This document shows positions 10,104-20,527 of a stretch of 64,000 nt of DNA, piece by piece (position 1 is the first letter of the stretch; the number at the start of each line of letters is the position of its first letter). The notes below the pieces were generated by a model, which searched no databases, was not told the origin of the DNA, and was given only the letters and a program-made list of their open reading frames with translations. Source of the DNA: Planctomycetaceae bacterium (GTDB lineage: Bacteria; Planctomycetota; Planctomycetia; Pirellulales; Pirellulaceae). The stretch covers positions 1 to 64,000 of the forward strand of contig SYJV01000533.1 in the NCBI GenBank assembly GCA_005798335.1. Reading direction: 5' to 3'. A program made the translations under genes and the position numbers.

Positions 10104-10123
10104 GGACAATCGCTCTACTCTCC
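10025..10123. repeat. 99-bp inverted-repeat element (GGAGAGTAGAGCAATTG ... CAATCGCTCTACTCTCC)
   Basis: 17-nt arms, 16/17 complementary; internal hairpins GAGCAATTG-CACT-CAATTGCTC and CGATTG-AGGA-CAATCG. Confidence 0.75.
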
Positions 10124-10164
10124 TCATTCAGCCAGATCCATCGAGTTTTCAAGAGGGCGTCTCC

Positions 10165-11208
10165 ATGATCAAAGCAGGCATCGCCGGCGTCGGCTTCATG
10201 GGTTGGATTCACTATCTAGCCTACCAGCGATCGACCCAAGCCAAGCTAGCCGCATTCTGTACTCGCGATTCTCGGAAACGCTCCGGAGATTGGCGAGGAA
10301 TCAAGGGCAATTTTGGCCCACCCGGCGAACAAATCGATGTCAGCGCACTGCAAGTCTACGATACCCTGGAATCGATGCTTGACGACCCATCCATCGATTT
10401 GATCGACATTTGCCTTCCGCCACACTTGCATGTAGACGCGGCGCTCAAATCCCTTGCGGCCGGCAAACACGTGTTGTGCGAGAAGCCGCTGGGGCTCGAC
10501 ACCAACCAATGCGATCAAATTCTGGCGGCAAGTCAGAAGTATAATCGCTCCGTTTTGGTTGCTCAGGTCTTGCCGTATATGGGCCAATACGAATACGTCT
10601 ACAAGGCTGTTGCCGAGGGCACGTTGGGCAAAGCGCTGTCGGGCTACTTTAAGCGAATCATTTCACCGCCTGATTGGATTCCTGATTTCTACGACCTCAA
10701 ACGAATCGGCGGTCCGTTGATCGATTTGCACGTGCATGATATGCATTTTGTTCGAATGGTCTTCGGAATGCCCCGGCGAGTAATGTGCACCGCTGCGATG
10801 AAAGACGGTGTCGTCAAATTCTGCCATTGTTTGCTCGAATTTGACGATTCCCAAACGATTGTTGCCACCTCCAGCGGCGTTCAAGACCAAACCAGCCGAC
10901 CATTTACGCACGGCTTTGAAATGGTCTTCGAGAAAGGCACTGTCCAGTTTGAACTGGCGGTACTCTCCGACGGCCTGGACATCATGCCCCTTAAGATCAT
11001 GACCACCGATGGCAAAATCCTGCGCCCGGAACTGCCAGGCGCGGACGATATTTCTGCCTTCGCCAACGAAATTGATGATGCCGTAACTAGTATTCGCCAA
11101 GGCAAACCACAACGCAGACTCGATGGCCAAGTCGCTCGCGACGCAATTCACATTTGCCACTGCTTGCAACTATCTGCTCAATCGCGCGGTTGGGTGAATT
11201 GCCAGTAA
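10165..11208 (+). CDS. Gfo/Idh/MocA-family oxidoreductase
   Basis: MIKAGIAGVGFMGWIHYLAY Rossmann start, GKHVLCEKPLGLD motif; ORF-track start at 10006 judged too early. Confidence 0.9.
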   Translation: MIKAGIAGVGFMGWIHYLAYQRSTQAKLAAFCTRDSRKRSGDWRGIKGNFGPPGEQIDVSALQVYDTLESMLDDPSIDLIDICLPPHLHVDAALKSLAAGKHVLCEKPLGLDTNQCDQILAASQKYNRSVLVAQVLPYMGQYEYVYKAVAEGTLGKALSGYFKRIISPPDWIPDFYDLKRIGGPLIDLHVHDMHFVRMVFGMPRRVMCTAAMKDGVVKFCHCLLEFDDSQTIVATSSGVQDQTSRPFTHGFEMVFEKGTVQFELAVLSDGLDIMPLKIMTTDGKILRPELPGADDISAFANEIDDAVTSIRQGKPQRRLDGQVARDAIHICHCLQLSAQSRGWVNCQ

Positions 11209-11253
11209 GCCGAATGCGAAAAGCACTCTCACAAACTTACTGCTCAGCTACCG

Positions 11254-12558
11254 CTAGGGAGCAGACTTTTGGCGATCATACTTCTCCGTGTATTTGCGAT
11301 AAAGCTGCTTGTGCCGATTATCGAGATCGACCTTTCTGCCTTGAACAAAGGCGTGGGTAACTTGTGTGGGCGTTTCTAGGATGTTCCCGTCCGCGATGAA
11401 TAGCGTAGCATCATTGCCAACTTTGATTGCCCCGATACGATCGGCCACGCCAAGGATTTCTGCCGGAGAAAGCGTGATAGCTCTTAACGCAACCTGTTCA
11501 CTCAGGCCATACGCGGTGGCTGTCGCAGCATGGTAAGGCAAATTGCGCAGGTTGCTGGCGCCAAATCGTTCGGTGGCCGAAATGCAAAACTGCACACCCG
11601 CCGCGTGGAGTCGCTGAGGCAGCGTGTAGGCTGAGTCGTAGGCCGAATGTCGGTACGTTGGCAAACGATAAACCCCACTAACGATCACAGGCACATTTTC
11701 CCGTCGCAATAATTCGGCACATTCGGGAGCTTCGTAACCCCCAAAGATTATCAATCGCAATTTCCTTTGCTTGGCAAATGCGACCGCCGATTGGATCTGC
11801 GCTACGCTGGTTGCGCCAACGATGATCGGCATTTTTCCGTCAAGTGTTTTCGCTAACGCCTCCAATCGCAAATCGACAGCTTGCGTGGCATCGGACGCGC
11901 GGGCTGCTGCGTAACGTTGCGCTTGAGAAAATAATTGATTGAGCGTTTCTAAATCATCGTTGGAACGACCAGAGCCGGTATTGGGGGCCGTCATTCTTGG
12001 CCAATTAATGTGCATGGCACAGTCGGCCTGCAGGGCCATATCTTGGGCGTTCCAGCCGTCTAACATCATTAGTGACGACTGCCCTGAGATCAGACCTCCG
12101 GTCGGAGCACTCAGCGCCACTAACAACCCATTAGCGCGCGCGACCGGTATCAATTCGCTGTCGGGGTTGAAGGCCGCGACCGCACGGACGTTCGCATTGT
12201 TCTCGCCAGTTTCGCGATGATCGATCGTCGCACGCACCGACTCTATCTCGACTAGACCGATGGGAGAGATCGCATCGATCAAGCCCGGATAAACGTGGGC
12301 GCCTTTGGCTTCCAGGCGCTCGGCATCGGCCGGGAATGCTACCGATCTGCCAACTGCGGTAATTTTGCCGGCGCTAAATACTACGCTTCCATTTTCGATG
12401 GCATCGCCACTGACGGTATGTACCGTCGCACCCATGATAACAATCGATCGAGTCTGTTTGGCACCGGGAATTTGATCGGACGCCAATCCGATACTCGCGC
12501 ACAAGATAACCACGAGTGCTACGGCGATATTCGAAGATGATTTTACAAGTTGCATCAT
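11254..12558 (-). CDS. Secreted amidohydrolase-family protein
   Basis: Signal peptide; GAHVYPGLIDAISPIG and C-terminal ILGVADRIGAIKVGNDATLFIADGNIL typical of amidohydrolases. Confidence 0.85.
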   Translation of the reverse strand: MMQLVKSSSNIAVALVVILCASIGLASDQIPGAKQTRSIVIMGATVHTVSGDAIENGSVVFSAGKITAVGRSVAFPADAERLEAKGAHVYPGLIDAISPIGLVEIESVRATIDHRETGENNANVRAVAAFNPDSELIPVARANGLLVALSAPTGGLISGQSSLMMLDGWNAQDMALQADCAMHINWPRMTAPNTGSGRSNDDLETLNQLFSQAQRYAAARASDATQAVDLRLEALAKTLDGKMPIIVGATSVAQIQSAVAFAKQRKLRLIIFGGYEAPECAELLRRENVPVIVSGVYRLPTYRHSAYDSAYTLPQRLHAAGVQFCISATERFGASNLRNLPYHAATATAYGLSEQVALRAITLSPAEILGVADRIGAIKVGNDATLFIADGNILETPTQVTHAFVQGRKVDLDNRHKQLYRKYTEKYDRQKSAP

Positions 12559-12647
12559 TTTTGAGTTTCTCGAAAGTACAACAGCGAGCCTCGGAGGAAA
12601 TTACGGGACAATTAATTGAGCGAACGGCGAGGACCCAAACCTAGGCA

Positions 12648-15600
12648 TCAGCGGTGCTCTTGCGAACTCGCGTCTAAAGCATGACCTTCGTGAGTTTGTT
12701 CGTCGTGATCGTGGTCGTGCTGGTGGCAAAATTCGTCGTAGCGCACCCACCACAGCGAAGGATCGTTGGAGTCGCTTGAATCGCTAGCCATTTTTTCGCC
12801 CGATTTGAGAATCTTGCTTACCAAATGCAATCGCAATTCGTCGCTCTGCTTGCGGTTGAGAATGTCATCCTGACGATCGAAATATTTGCGACCATCAATC
12901 CATGTTTGTTCGCAGCGCGACAGAGTCGATAACGGCGAACCACTCCAAACAACAAAGTCCGCTTGCTTGCCTTTTTCGAGCGACCCAACCCATTGATCGA
13001 TGCGCAATTGCTTGGCCGGATTGAGCGTCACGAACTTGAGAGCTTCCTCGGGCGCCACGCCGCCGTACTTGATTGCCTTGGCCGCCTCATGGTTTAGATG
13101 CCGCGCCAGTTCACGGTCATCGGAATTGAACGAAACGATGACACCGGCTCGATGCATCAGCGCACCATTGAATGGAATCGCATCCAATACTTCGAACTTG
13201 TAAGCCCACCAGTCGGAGAAACTCGAGCCGGTCGCGCCGTGTTTGGCCATCGCATCGGCCACTTTGTAACCTTCCAAGATATGCTGTAGAGTCCCGACCC
13301 GAACTGAAAAGTCGTCCAGCGTTTTTAGAAAAGCAAGAATCTCGTCCTGCCGATAACTATGGCAGTGAATCCAGCGTTTGCCGTCCAAGACTTCGGCCAA
13401 CGCATCCAATTCCAGATCGCGCCGCGGAGGCAAGCCACGAGGACTGTTGGCCCATTCGGAGCGCTTGCGCGAGTACAATTTGGCCGCTTCGAAACGATCG
13501 CGTATGATCTGCTCGACTCCCATGCGTGTTTGAGGATAGCGAACGGACGTACGCTCGGTCCAATTGCTTTGCTTAACATTTTCGCCAAGCGCAAATTTGA
13601 TACCGGCTGGCGCCTCGACCATTTTCAAGTCTTCATCCACCGCACCCCAGCGCAGTTTGATAACTTGATTTTGACCGCCAATTGGATTCGCCGAGCCATG
13701 CAACACGTTTGCCGTAGTAACGCCTCCAGCCAGTTGCCGGTAGATCGAAATGTCGTTCGAGTCGATGAAATCACCAATGCGAACCTCGGCCGTGACAGCT
13801 TGCCCGGATTCATTCACGCCACCATCGGTGGCCATATGCGAGTGACAATCGATGATGCCAGGAGCAACATGCATATTACTGCCATCTACGATCGTCGCAC
13901 CCTCAGGGACTTGCAAGTTCGGTCCAATCGCTTCGATCCTTCCTTCGTGGATGATCATGTCAGCAGATGGCAATTTTCCCTGCGGGCCGCACGTCCAAAT
14001 GGTCGCGCCGCGAATCATCAACCGACGAGGTTGCTCTGGTCGCTTATGCAATCCAAAGTCGCCGAACGGATAATTGAGTCTTGAAATAACAACGTTCGAA
14101 GAAGCATCGCTTGCAGACTGGTCCTTGCCTGTCTCCTGTTCCGGCAAATTCTCGGCCCGTGCATCTTGCTTGGCGTCCTTGTTCGATTCGTGCGAAGGCT
14201 GCGCAAGTGCTTTACCGGCTAGCAGCCCGTGGAGGGAACTTGTTCTTCCGTTAGGCCACAGAATACTGCCGCTCAATTGGACCGATTCGCCAGTTGAAAT
14301 CGCAGTTGCAGAGATATGCGCAGGTCCAGACAATTTCTCGATTCCCAGGACTTCAGCATGGAAATAAGCGGCAATTCGTTCGCCTCGCGCCCCGAGCTGC
14401 TTGAGCTGGGCACTTGCAGATTTCTTGTCAGTCTGGGAAGCTGTAGAGTCAGTTTGTTTCTTTTCCGGTGCTTTTGCTTCGTCATCTAGTTTGCCTTCCT
14501 GCGCTATTCGTCCGGCAGGCTTATCCTGCATTTTCTCCAGCGACATTTCCAGCGCCGCTGGAAATCCGCTTGGTCCGTTCAGCGTCAGCGACCAGCGACC
14601 ATTGAGATCTATTGAGTTAGGATTCTGATCGTATTGCTCGCGTTGGCCCTGCACCCAAGTTTCCACGATCTTGGTCGATCGATCCCATAGAGGGCCATTG
14701 GTTACGAGCAAATTAGCGAGCTTGCCCACGTCCAGCGAGCCAGTGAGTTCGCTGACTCCCAACAGTTCGGCAGGGCGCGTCGTCAGCGCCGCAAGCGCTG
14801 TCGATCTGTTCAGGCCTCGATCGATCGCTTTGCGAACTTGAGCGAGCAACTCGGTGGGTTCGGACAATCCATCGGTGGAGAGTACAAAGTGAACTCCCGC
14901 CTTCTCCAGGCGAGCGGGATTCTCGGGAGCGAGTTCCCAGTGCATCAGCGTTTGCAGAGACGTTTCCGCAATGGATTCCGACGATCCAACTTCGGGCGGC
15001 TTGGGGAAGTTAACTGGCACTACAATCGTTCTACCAGTTGCCGCAATGGCATCGATCTGACGATACTCACGACCAGAACCTCGAATTATCGCTTTTAAGG
15101 CAAACTCTCGAGCAAATCGATCGGCGCGCAGCGCGAACAACTCGTTCGGTCCATCGAGCATTACTGGTTGCTGGCCACGCGAGGCGCGCTCGAGACTTTC
15201 GAGCGCTTCGTTGCGATCGGGTTGCGGTAGCGACGGATCGGCGTGAAACGCCTGCGTGGCTTGTTGATACCACATTGCATCCAGCATCGTCTGTCGCGCC
15301 AGAGCAACGGCCCCCATGGGACTGTTCGGATAACCACCTCGTTGTGCTCCGCGCGACGGCAGCAAGCGAACGTGCTGGAACACTGCCGGGCGAAGCAGAG
15401 TCGTCTCGATGGCTGCGTCCGATGTGGTCAGCACACAACTGGAGCCCTTGAAGATTCGATCCGCTGGAACTGCCAAGACAATGCCAAATCCTGCCTTGCG
15501 AAACTGGGCCAGTCGTTTGGTGTCTCGCGAGATCTGCAAATCCATGCGGCGATTCGGGACTATTTGGGCATTCCAATGGTCCGCCGGAACGGAAATCGGA

Positions 15601-15947
15601 GTCGATTCCATTTCCACAAACGCATCGATTAGCGCCGGATAGACATACTTTCCGGCGCAGTCGATGACTTGAGCATCGGCAGGTCTTGAAACGTCAACAC
15701 CGACGCCGACGATTTTGCCGCTTCGTACCAGCACGTCCCCGCGGAACATTTCTCGCTGGTGGTCGCGTACTACAAAACCATTCTTGAGCAACGTTGCCGA
15801 GGGAGGGTTGAATCGAACGCCCTCGTCAGGAGTCGTACCAGTTTGTGCATTGACCAGCGTAGCGAACGACAACAGCCAGATTGCCAATCCACGACCGGTG
15901 GCAACACACGTTCGGTGATCGCTCAAATTCCTATAGATCAGCATCAT
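12648..15947 (-). CDS. Two-domain (tandem) secreted amidohydrolase
   Basis: 1099 aa with two amidohydrolase modules: CAGKYVYPALIDAFVE...ELLGVSELTGSLDVGKLANLLV and HVAPGIIDCHSHM...QLRIDQWVGSLEKGKQADFVVW; His-rich C-terminus. Confidence 0.88.
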   Translation of the reverse strand: MMLIYRNLSDHRTCVATGRGLAIWLLSFATLVNAQTGTTPDEGVRFNPPSATLLKNGFVVRDHQREMFRGDVLVRSGKIVGVGVDVSRPADAQVIDCAGKYVYPALIDAFVEMESTPISVPADHWNAQIVPNRRMDLQISRDTKRLAQFRKAGFGIVLAVPADRIFKGSSCVLTTSDAAIETTLLRPAVFQHVRLLPSRGAQRGGYPNSPMGAVALARQTMLDAMWYQQATQAFHADPSLPQPDRNEALESLERASRGQQPVMLDGPNELFALRADRFAREFALKAIIRGSGREYRQIDAIAATGRTIVVPVNFPKPPEVGSSESIAETSLQTLMHWELAPENPARLEKAGVHFVLSTDGLSEPTELLAQVRKAIDRGLNRSTALAALTTRPAELLGVSELTGSLDVGKLANLLVTNGPLWDRSTKIVETWVQGQREQYDQNPNSIDLNGRWSLTLNGPSGFPAALEMSLEKMQDKPAGRIAQEGKLDDEAKAPEKKQTDSTASQTDKKSASAQLKQLGARGERIAAYFHAEVLGIEKLSGPAHISATAISTGESVQLSGSILWPNGRTSSLHGLLAGKALAQPSHESNKDAKQDARAENLPEQETGKDQSASDASSNVVISRLNYPFGDFGLHKRPEQPRRLMIRGATIWTCGPQGKLPSADMIIHEGRIEAIGPNLQVPEGATIVDGSNMHVAPGIIDCHSHMATDGGVNESGQAVTAEVRIGDFIDSNDISIYRQLAGGVTTANVLHGSANPIGGQNQVIKLRWGAVDEDLKMVEAPAGIKFALGENVKQSNWTERTSVRYPQTRMGVEQIIRDRFEAAKLYSRKRSEWANSPRGLPPRRDLELDALAEVLDGKRWIHCHSYRQDEILAFLKTLDDFSVRVGTLQHILEGYKVADAMAKHGATGSSFSDWWAYKFEVLDAIPFNGALMHRAGVIVSFNSDDRELARHLNHEAAKAIKYGGVAPEEALKFVTLNPAKQLRIDQWVGSLEKGKQADFVVWSGSPLSTLSRCEQTWIDGRKYFDRQDDILNRKQSDELRLHLVSKILKSGEKMASDSSDSNDPSLWWVRYDEFCHQHDHDHDEQTHEGHALDASSQEHR

Positions 15948-16148
15948 GAGATTCCTGAGATCGTCAGAAAAACCGAGGGAAACTCTAATCGATTCGATGA
16001 CTACACTCCGACAGATTAATCTAGCGGCAGTGTGATTTCACCGAGGCGGCCGAAAAAAACAGCGAATGTTCTGGTCTTGCGCGCCTGAACTTTCGATCGC
16101 GCGTTCAATCCCAGCTTTCCCATAGAATGACGATGTTGATCAGTCGGT

Positions 16149-17576
16149 TCAAGCAAGTATTTCCTGTACCAGCTTGCCATGCACGTCGGTTAGTCGAAAA
16201 TCGCGACCTGCATGATGAAAAGTCAGTCGCTGATGATCGAAGCCCATCAGATGCAAAATCGTGGCGTGCAGGTCATGTACGTGGACTCGATTTTCTACCG
16301 CTCGATAGCCAAATTCATCTGTGCTACCGAATGCCATGCCCCCTTTGATTCCCGCTCCCGCCAACCAAACCGAGAACCCGTGGTGATTGTGATCCCGACC
16401 GGTGGGATTGCCGCCGCCGATGGGAATCTCCACTGCAGGCGTGCGGCCAAACTCGCCCCCGCATAACACCAGTGTCTCGTCGAGCAAACCACGGTTGGCT
16501 AGATCCGTCAATAAAGCGGCGATCGGACCATCGGCTTCGCGCCCCAGATTTCGGTGATTCTTGTCAATGTCGCCATGCGAATCCCAGGGTTGGACGTCAC
16601 CATGGTAGCACTGCACAACTCGCACGCCACGTTCGATCAACCTCCGCGCAATCAACAATTGTCGTCCGTGCACGTTGTCCGCTTGGTACAGATCTCGCGT
16701 GGCTTTGGATTCTTGCGAAATATCGAGCGCATCGGTTGCTTCTATTTGCATGCGAAACGCAAGCTCGAACGACTGAATGCGGGCTTCAAGCTGAGCATCG
16801 TCGTTACGCGGAGCTTGATGAGTGCGATTGAGCGTAGCGAGCAAGTCGAGTTGTCGGCGCTGATCGGAATATTGGATACTCGGATTCTGAATATTCGCGA
16901 TCAACTCGGTAACTTTCGACTTGCGTGTATCGAGGTAGGTTCCCTGATATATTCCGGGCAAGAAGGAACTACGCCAGTTGGACGAATCTGCCACTGGCAA
17001 ACCTGGGCACATCGTAACAAAACCAGGTAAGTTTTGATTTTCGCAACCCAAGCCATACGTAAGCCAAGATCCATAACTCGGACGCGACAATCGTTCGTCC
17101 CCGGTGTTCATCAACCGCATGCTTTGTTCGTGGTTGGGCGTGTTAGCGTACATCGAGCGAATGACGCACAGGCGATCAGCGTGTTGGCTGGCAGTTTTCT
17201 GAAATATTTCACTACACCATAAACCGCTTTCGCCGTATTGAGCAAACTTGAATGGCGACGCCAGCGCGACTCCGGTCTCGCGCTCCGTGGTCAAGTTGTT
17301 AAACGGAAGTTTCTTGCCACCCCATTTCGTCAATTCAGGCTTGGGGTCCCAGGTGTCCACCTGCGACGGCCCGCCATTGAGGTAGATGTGGATGATGTGC
17401 TTGGCCTTCGCGGGATAATGGGGTTCGCGAGGGGCCAGCGGATTATTCGACCTGTCGCCAACGGTCGCATCAAATGTCTTGGCATTCAACAAACTTGGCA
17501 ATGCCAGCATGCCCAGGCCAGTTCCCATCGAGCCCAGTATTTCACGCCTCGACAAAACTCTCCGATGCATTTGCAT
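16149..17576 (-). CDS. DUF1501 (sulfatase-like) protein
   Basis: Tat-like SRREILGSMGTGLGMLALPSLL; HIIHIYLNGGPSQVDTWDPKPEL; CGGEFGRTP. Confidence 0.92.
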   Translation of the reverse strand: MQMHRRVLSRREILGSMGTGLGMLALPSLLNAKTFDATVGDRSNNPLAPREPHYPAKAKHIIHIYLNGGPSQVDTWDPKPELTKWGGKKLPFNNLTTERETGVALASPFKFAQYGESGLWCSEIFQKTASQHADRLCVIRSMYANTPNHEQSMRLMNTGDERLSRPSYGSWLTYGLGCENQNLPGFVTMCPGLPVADSSNWRSSFLPGIYQGTYLDTRKSKVTELIANIQNPSIQYSDQRRQLDLLATLNRTHQAPRNDDAQLEARIQSFELAFRMQIEATDALDISQESKATRDLYQADNVHGRQLLIARRLIERGVRVVQCYHGDVQPWDSHGDIDKNHRNLGREADGPIAALLTDLANRGLLDETLVLCGGEFGRTPAVEIPIGGGNPTGRDHNHHGFSVWLAGAGIKGGMAFGSTDEFGYRAVENRVHVHDLHATILHLMGFDHQRLTFHHAGRDFRLTDVHGKLVQEILA

Positions 17577-17626
17577 GTTCGCACCTCAACCATAGGTCTC
17601 TATTAAAATCGCCCGGCGTCGAGTGA

Positions 17627-20518
17627 CTAGTCGATGAAAATTAGTTCGTTGCTCATCAGTAAAACTTGCGATAGTTGTTCGAGCGAGCCCTGTTGTCGAA
17701 ACTCTCGGCAGGCAAGAATCTCTGGCTCAGTTGGCTCGCGTCCCAAGACTATCGTAAATAGCTGTTGCGTTTCTTGTTCCGAACTCACGGAACCAATTCG
17801 TTTGGCCAATGCGCTGGCTCGATCGAGCATGAACTGCGAATTCAACGCGAATAAGGCTTGCTGCGGTACAGTCGTCATCGGGCGGCGCGACGTTGAAGTA
17901 TCGGCGTTGGCGAAATCAAACGTTTGGACGATTGCAGGAATATTTTGACGCTCTACAAAACAATACACCGTTCGCCGATGGTTGCCTGGTTCGGTTATCA
18001 GCGGTGGACGGCCATACATCGTGTCGTCCAGTTCGCCACTTAGCGCCAACAGTGAATCGCGCATTTGTTCAAAGTCCAGACGACGGCGATTGGCCCGCCA
18101 CCAGAGTTCATTTGACGAATCGCCAGCAGCTTGCTTGGCCATTTGTTCAGAAGCAGCGAAACGCGAAGATCGCTGATACGATTGCGAGGAAACGATCAGT
18201 GTGTGCAGCGGCTTGGTGCGCCAACCAGTGCGAATCAAGTAATCGGCCAAGTAGTCGAGCAACTGGTGCTGGAGCGGGCGCTTGGTTTGTAATCCGAAAT
18301 CGCCGGGGCTCTCCACTAGTGGCTCACCAAAATGATGCATCCAAACTCGATTCACCCATACTCGCGCGGTCAATGGGTTCTGGGAATTTGCGATCATGGT
18401 AGCCAGATTCAACCGTCCGCCTCCATCGGTAAATTGCGGGCGCTCGCCAGTCGAAAGAGCCGCCAGAAACCGACGCGGCACCGGCGCTCCGCGCGAGCTG
18501 GGATCGCCTCGTTGAAAGATCACTGGATCACACAAGACTTCCGCGTCGTGGACCACCATCGCACGCGGCGCGGCATGCTTGTGTGTGACTGCAATTGCAT
18601 CCAGCTCTCTGACCAATTCACGATACTTGTCACCCGGTTGACGCGACAAGTACGCGGCGATGTCTCGCTTGGGAAACCACAAAGGACCATCGCGCGAAAC
18701 CAGCAGCGCCACAAGCGGATCGTCAACCTCGACCGAGCCGTCGGCGGAAGTCTTGCCGACTAGCGAGGGAGCTGCTTTGGCCCACGCATTGTGGACGATC
18801 GTGCCATAGACTCTCGCGATATCCGCGCGACTACGCGGTCGCGCGGCGACCAACCCTTCGATGATACGAGTGTCGACACCCCGAGCCTTCCAGTCGTTGG
18901 GCCGCATCTCAAGAGCTGGGACCGCACTTTGTTCGGGCGGCGACTGGACTTCTTCAGTCTGCGATTGACTGACCGTGCTCGTAAGATTCGTGGTAGGCTT
19001 GGCTTGGCGAAGTTGGGCAGGATCCGCCGATTGGCCAGCCGAACGCATTAGATCGTGCCACGGACCAAAAATTGGATCGTCGGGAAAAGCTCGGCGCGCG
19101 ATTAATTCCCTCCATCGTTTAGTAATCTGAGGACGCAGTTGATCGGGAATTAACGAGAGAAAGAAGATCGTAGTCTCGGCCACATCCGGCTCGGTAGTGG
19201 CGACCTTGATCAAGTAGTCAGGTGTTTGCTTGCGGGCAATTTCCAAAGTGGATTCATAATGCTTCTGCTGTTGGTCGTAAACCTCGTCCAGCTTAGCCTT
19301 AAACTCTTTTTCGAACGCTTGTCCGCCCGCAGTAACTGGAGCGATGCGAGGTCGATCGTAGGGTTCGATAGAGCTTGCAAAGACGCCGTAAAGGGAATAG
19401 TAATCTGCTGTGGGAATGGGATCGAATTTGTGGTCATGGCAACGAGCGCAACCGATGGTCAAACCGAGCAGTCCGCGCGCGACGACATCGATTTGGTCGT
19501 CAATGATATCGTGCCGGTTGTTATCAAACATGCGGCCCAAAGTCAAAAAACCTAGCGCGGCCAGTTCTGGCGCATTGGGCGGCAAGCCCATGCGATCAGC
19601 GGCCAATTGTTCGCCGATGAATCGGTCGAAGGGCTTGTCCTCATTAAACGAGCGTATGACATAGTCTCGATAAGTGTGCGCAAACGGACGCACGCGTGCA
19701 TCGCCATACATGAGCACACCGTCTTTTGCATCGGAGTATCTGGCTACGTCCAACCAGTGCCTGCCCCAGCGTTCACCGTAGCGCGGTGAGGCGAGCAAAT
19801 CTTCCACCAAGCGCGGGAAGTCATCCGGCGAAGTGGCCAACTGCTTGGCTGTCGGCGGTAAGCCAATCAAGTCGAGTACCGTGCGCCGAATGAGTGTACG
19901 ATGATCGGCAGGTTCCGTCGCAACGAATCCGCGCTCTTTAAGTTTCTGGTCGATGAGATAATCGATCGGATGAACATTGAGCGCAATTGTTGGCGCATTG
20001 ACGGGTTGAAATGCCCAGTGATCGCGCGCGGCGACGTCGATCTCGGTGACTATTTTCTCACCGCTGCGCGGATCGGGCGCGCCTTGCCGAATCCATGTTA
20101 CGATGTCCTCGATTTCGGAGTCCGCTAACTTCCCACCGGCCTCTTGCGGTGGCATGCTGAGTTTTGCGTCCCGATACGAAATCGCTCGGATCAGTAAACT
20201 GGCCGATGGATCCCCCGGCACGATTGCAGGCCCCCGTTCACCGCCCCGCTCCCAACCGTGTTTGGAGTCCAATCGCAGCTTGGCGGACGCCTCATCAGGC
20301 CCATGACACGAGTAACAACGATTGGCCAGCAGTGGGCGAATACGATTCTCGAAAAATCGCTGTCCCTGATCTTGCTCAGCGTGTGCAAGCTGGCTCGCTG
20401 CGCAAATCCAAGCAAACAGATAAAAGGAAACCCGTAATTTGCAGTGCAGCAATGGCATGGTACTGGATATTTCTGGTACGGAGAAACGAGAAATAGATTC
20501 GATCAGGCGGGCAAGCAA
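17627..20518 (-). CDS. PSD1/DUF1549/DUF1553 protein with planctomycete-type cytochrome c domain
   Basis: ANRCYSCHGPDEASAKLRLD haem motif; GERWGRHWLDVARYSD; NPLTARVWVNRVWMHHFGE. True start may be an internal ATG near 20458. Confidence 0.92.
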   Translation of the reverse strand: MLARLIESISRFSVPEISSTMPLLHCKLRVSFYLFAWICAASQLAHAEQDQGQRFFENRIRPLLANRCYSCHGPDEASAKLRLDSKHGWERGGERGPAIVPGDPSASLLIRAISYRDAKLSMPPQEAGGKLADSEIEDIVTWIRQGAPDPRSGEKIVTEIDVAARDHWAFQPVNAPTIALNVHPIDYLIDQKLKERGFVATEPADHRTLIRRTVLDLIGLPPTAKQLATSPDDFPRLVEDLLASPRYGERWGRHWLDVARYSDAKDGVLMYGDARVRPFAHTYRDYVIRSFNEDKPFDRFIGEQLAADRMGLPPNAPELAALGFLTLGRMFDNNRHDIIDDQIDVVARGLLGLTIGCARCHDHKFDPIPTADYYSLYGVFASSIEPYDRPRIAPVTAGGQAFEKEFKAKLDEVYDQQQKHYESTLEIARKQTPDYLIKVATTEPDVAETTIFFLSLIPDQLRPQITKRWRELIARRAFPDDPIFGPWHDLMRSAGQSADPAQLRQAKPTTNLTSTVSQSQTEEVQSPPEQSAVPALEMRPNDWKARGVDTRIIEGLVAARPRSRADIARVYGTIVHNAWAKAAPSLVGKTSADGSVEVDDPLVALLVSRDGPLWFPKRDIAAYLSRQPGDKYRELVRELDAIAVTHKHAAPRAMVVHDAEVLCDPVIFQRGDPSSRGAPVPRRFLAALSTGERPQFTDGGGRLNLATMIANSQNPLTARVWVNRVWMHHFGEPLVESPGDFGLQTKRPLQHQLLDYLADYLIRTGWRTKPLHTLIVSSQSYQRSSRFAASEQMAKQAAGDSSNELWWRANRRRLDFEQMRDSLLALSGELDDTMYGRPPLITEPGNHRRTVYCFVERQNIPAIVQTFDFANADTSTSRRPMTTVPQQALFALNSQFMLDRASALAKRIGSVSSEQETQQLFTIVLGREPTEPEILACREFRQQGSLEQLSQVLLMSNELIFID

Positions 20519-20527
20519 AACGCAAAG

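Noticed and set aside
10006-10164. N-terminal extension of the Gfo/Idh/MocA ORF
   Set aside because: Encoded by the palindromic repeat element; the canonical MIKAGIAGVGFMG start is at 10165.
13359-14084. 241-aa plus-strand ORF antisense to the large amidohydrolase
   Set aside because: Fully embedded in a well-supported CDS on the other strand; typical shadow ORF, as are many others in the track.
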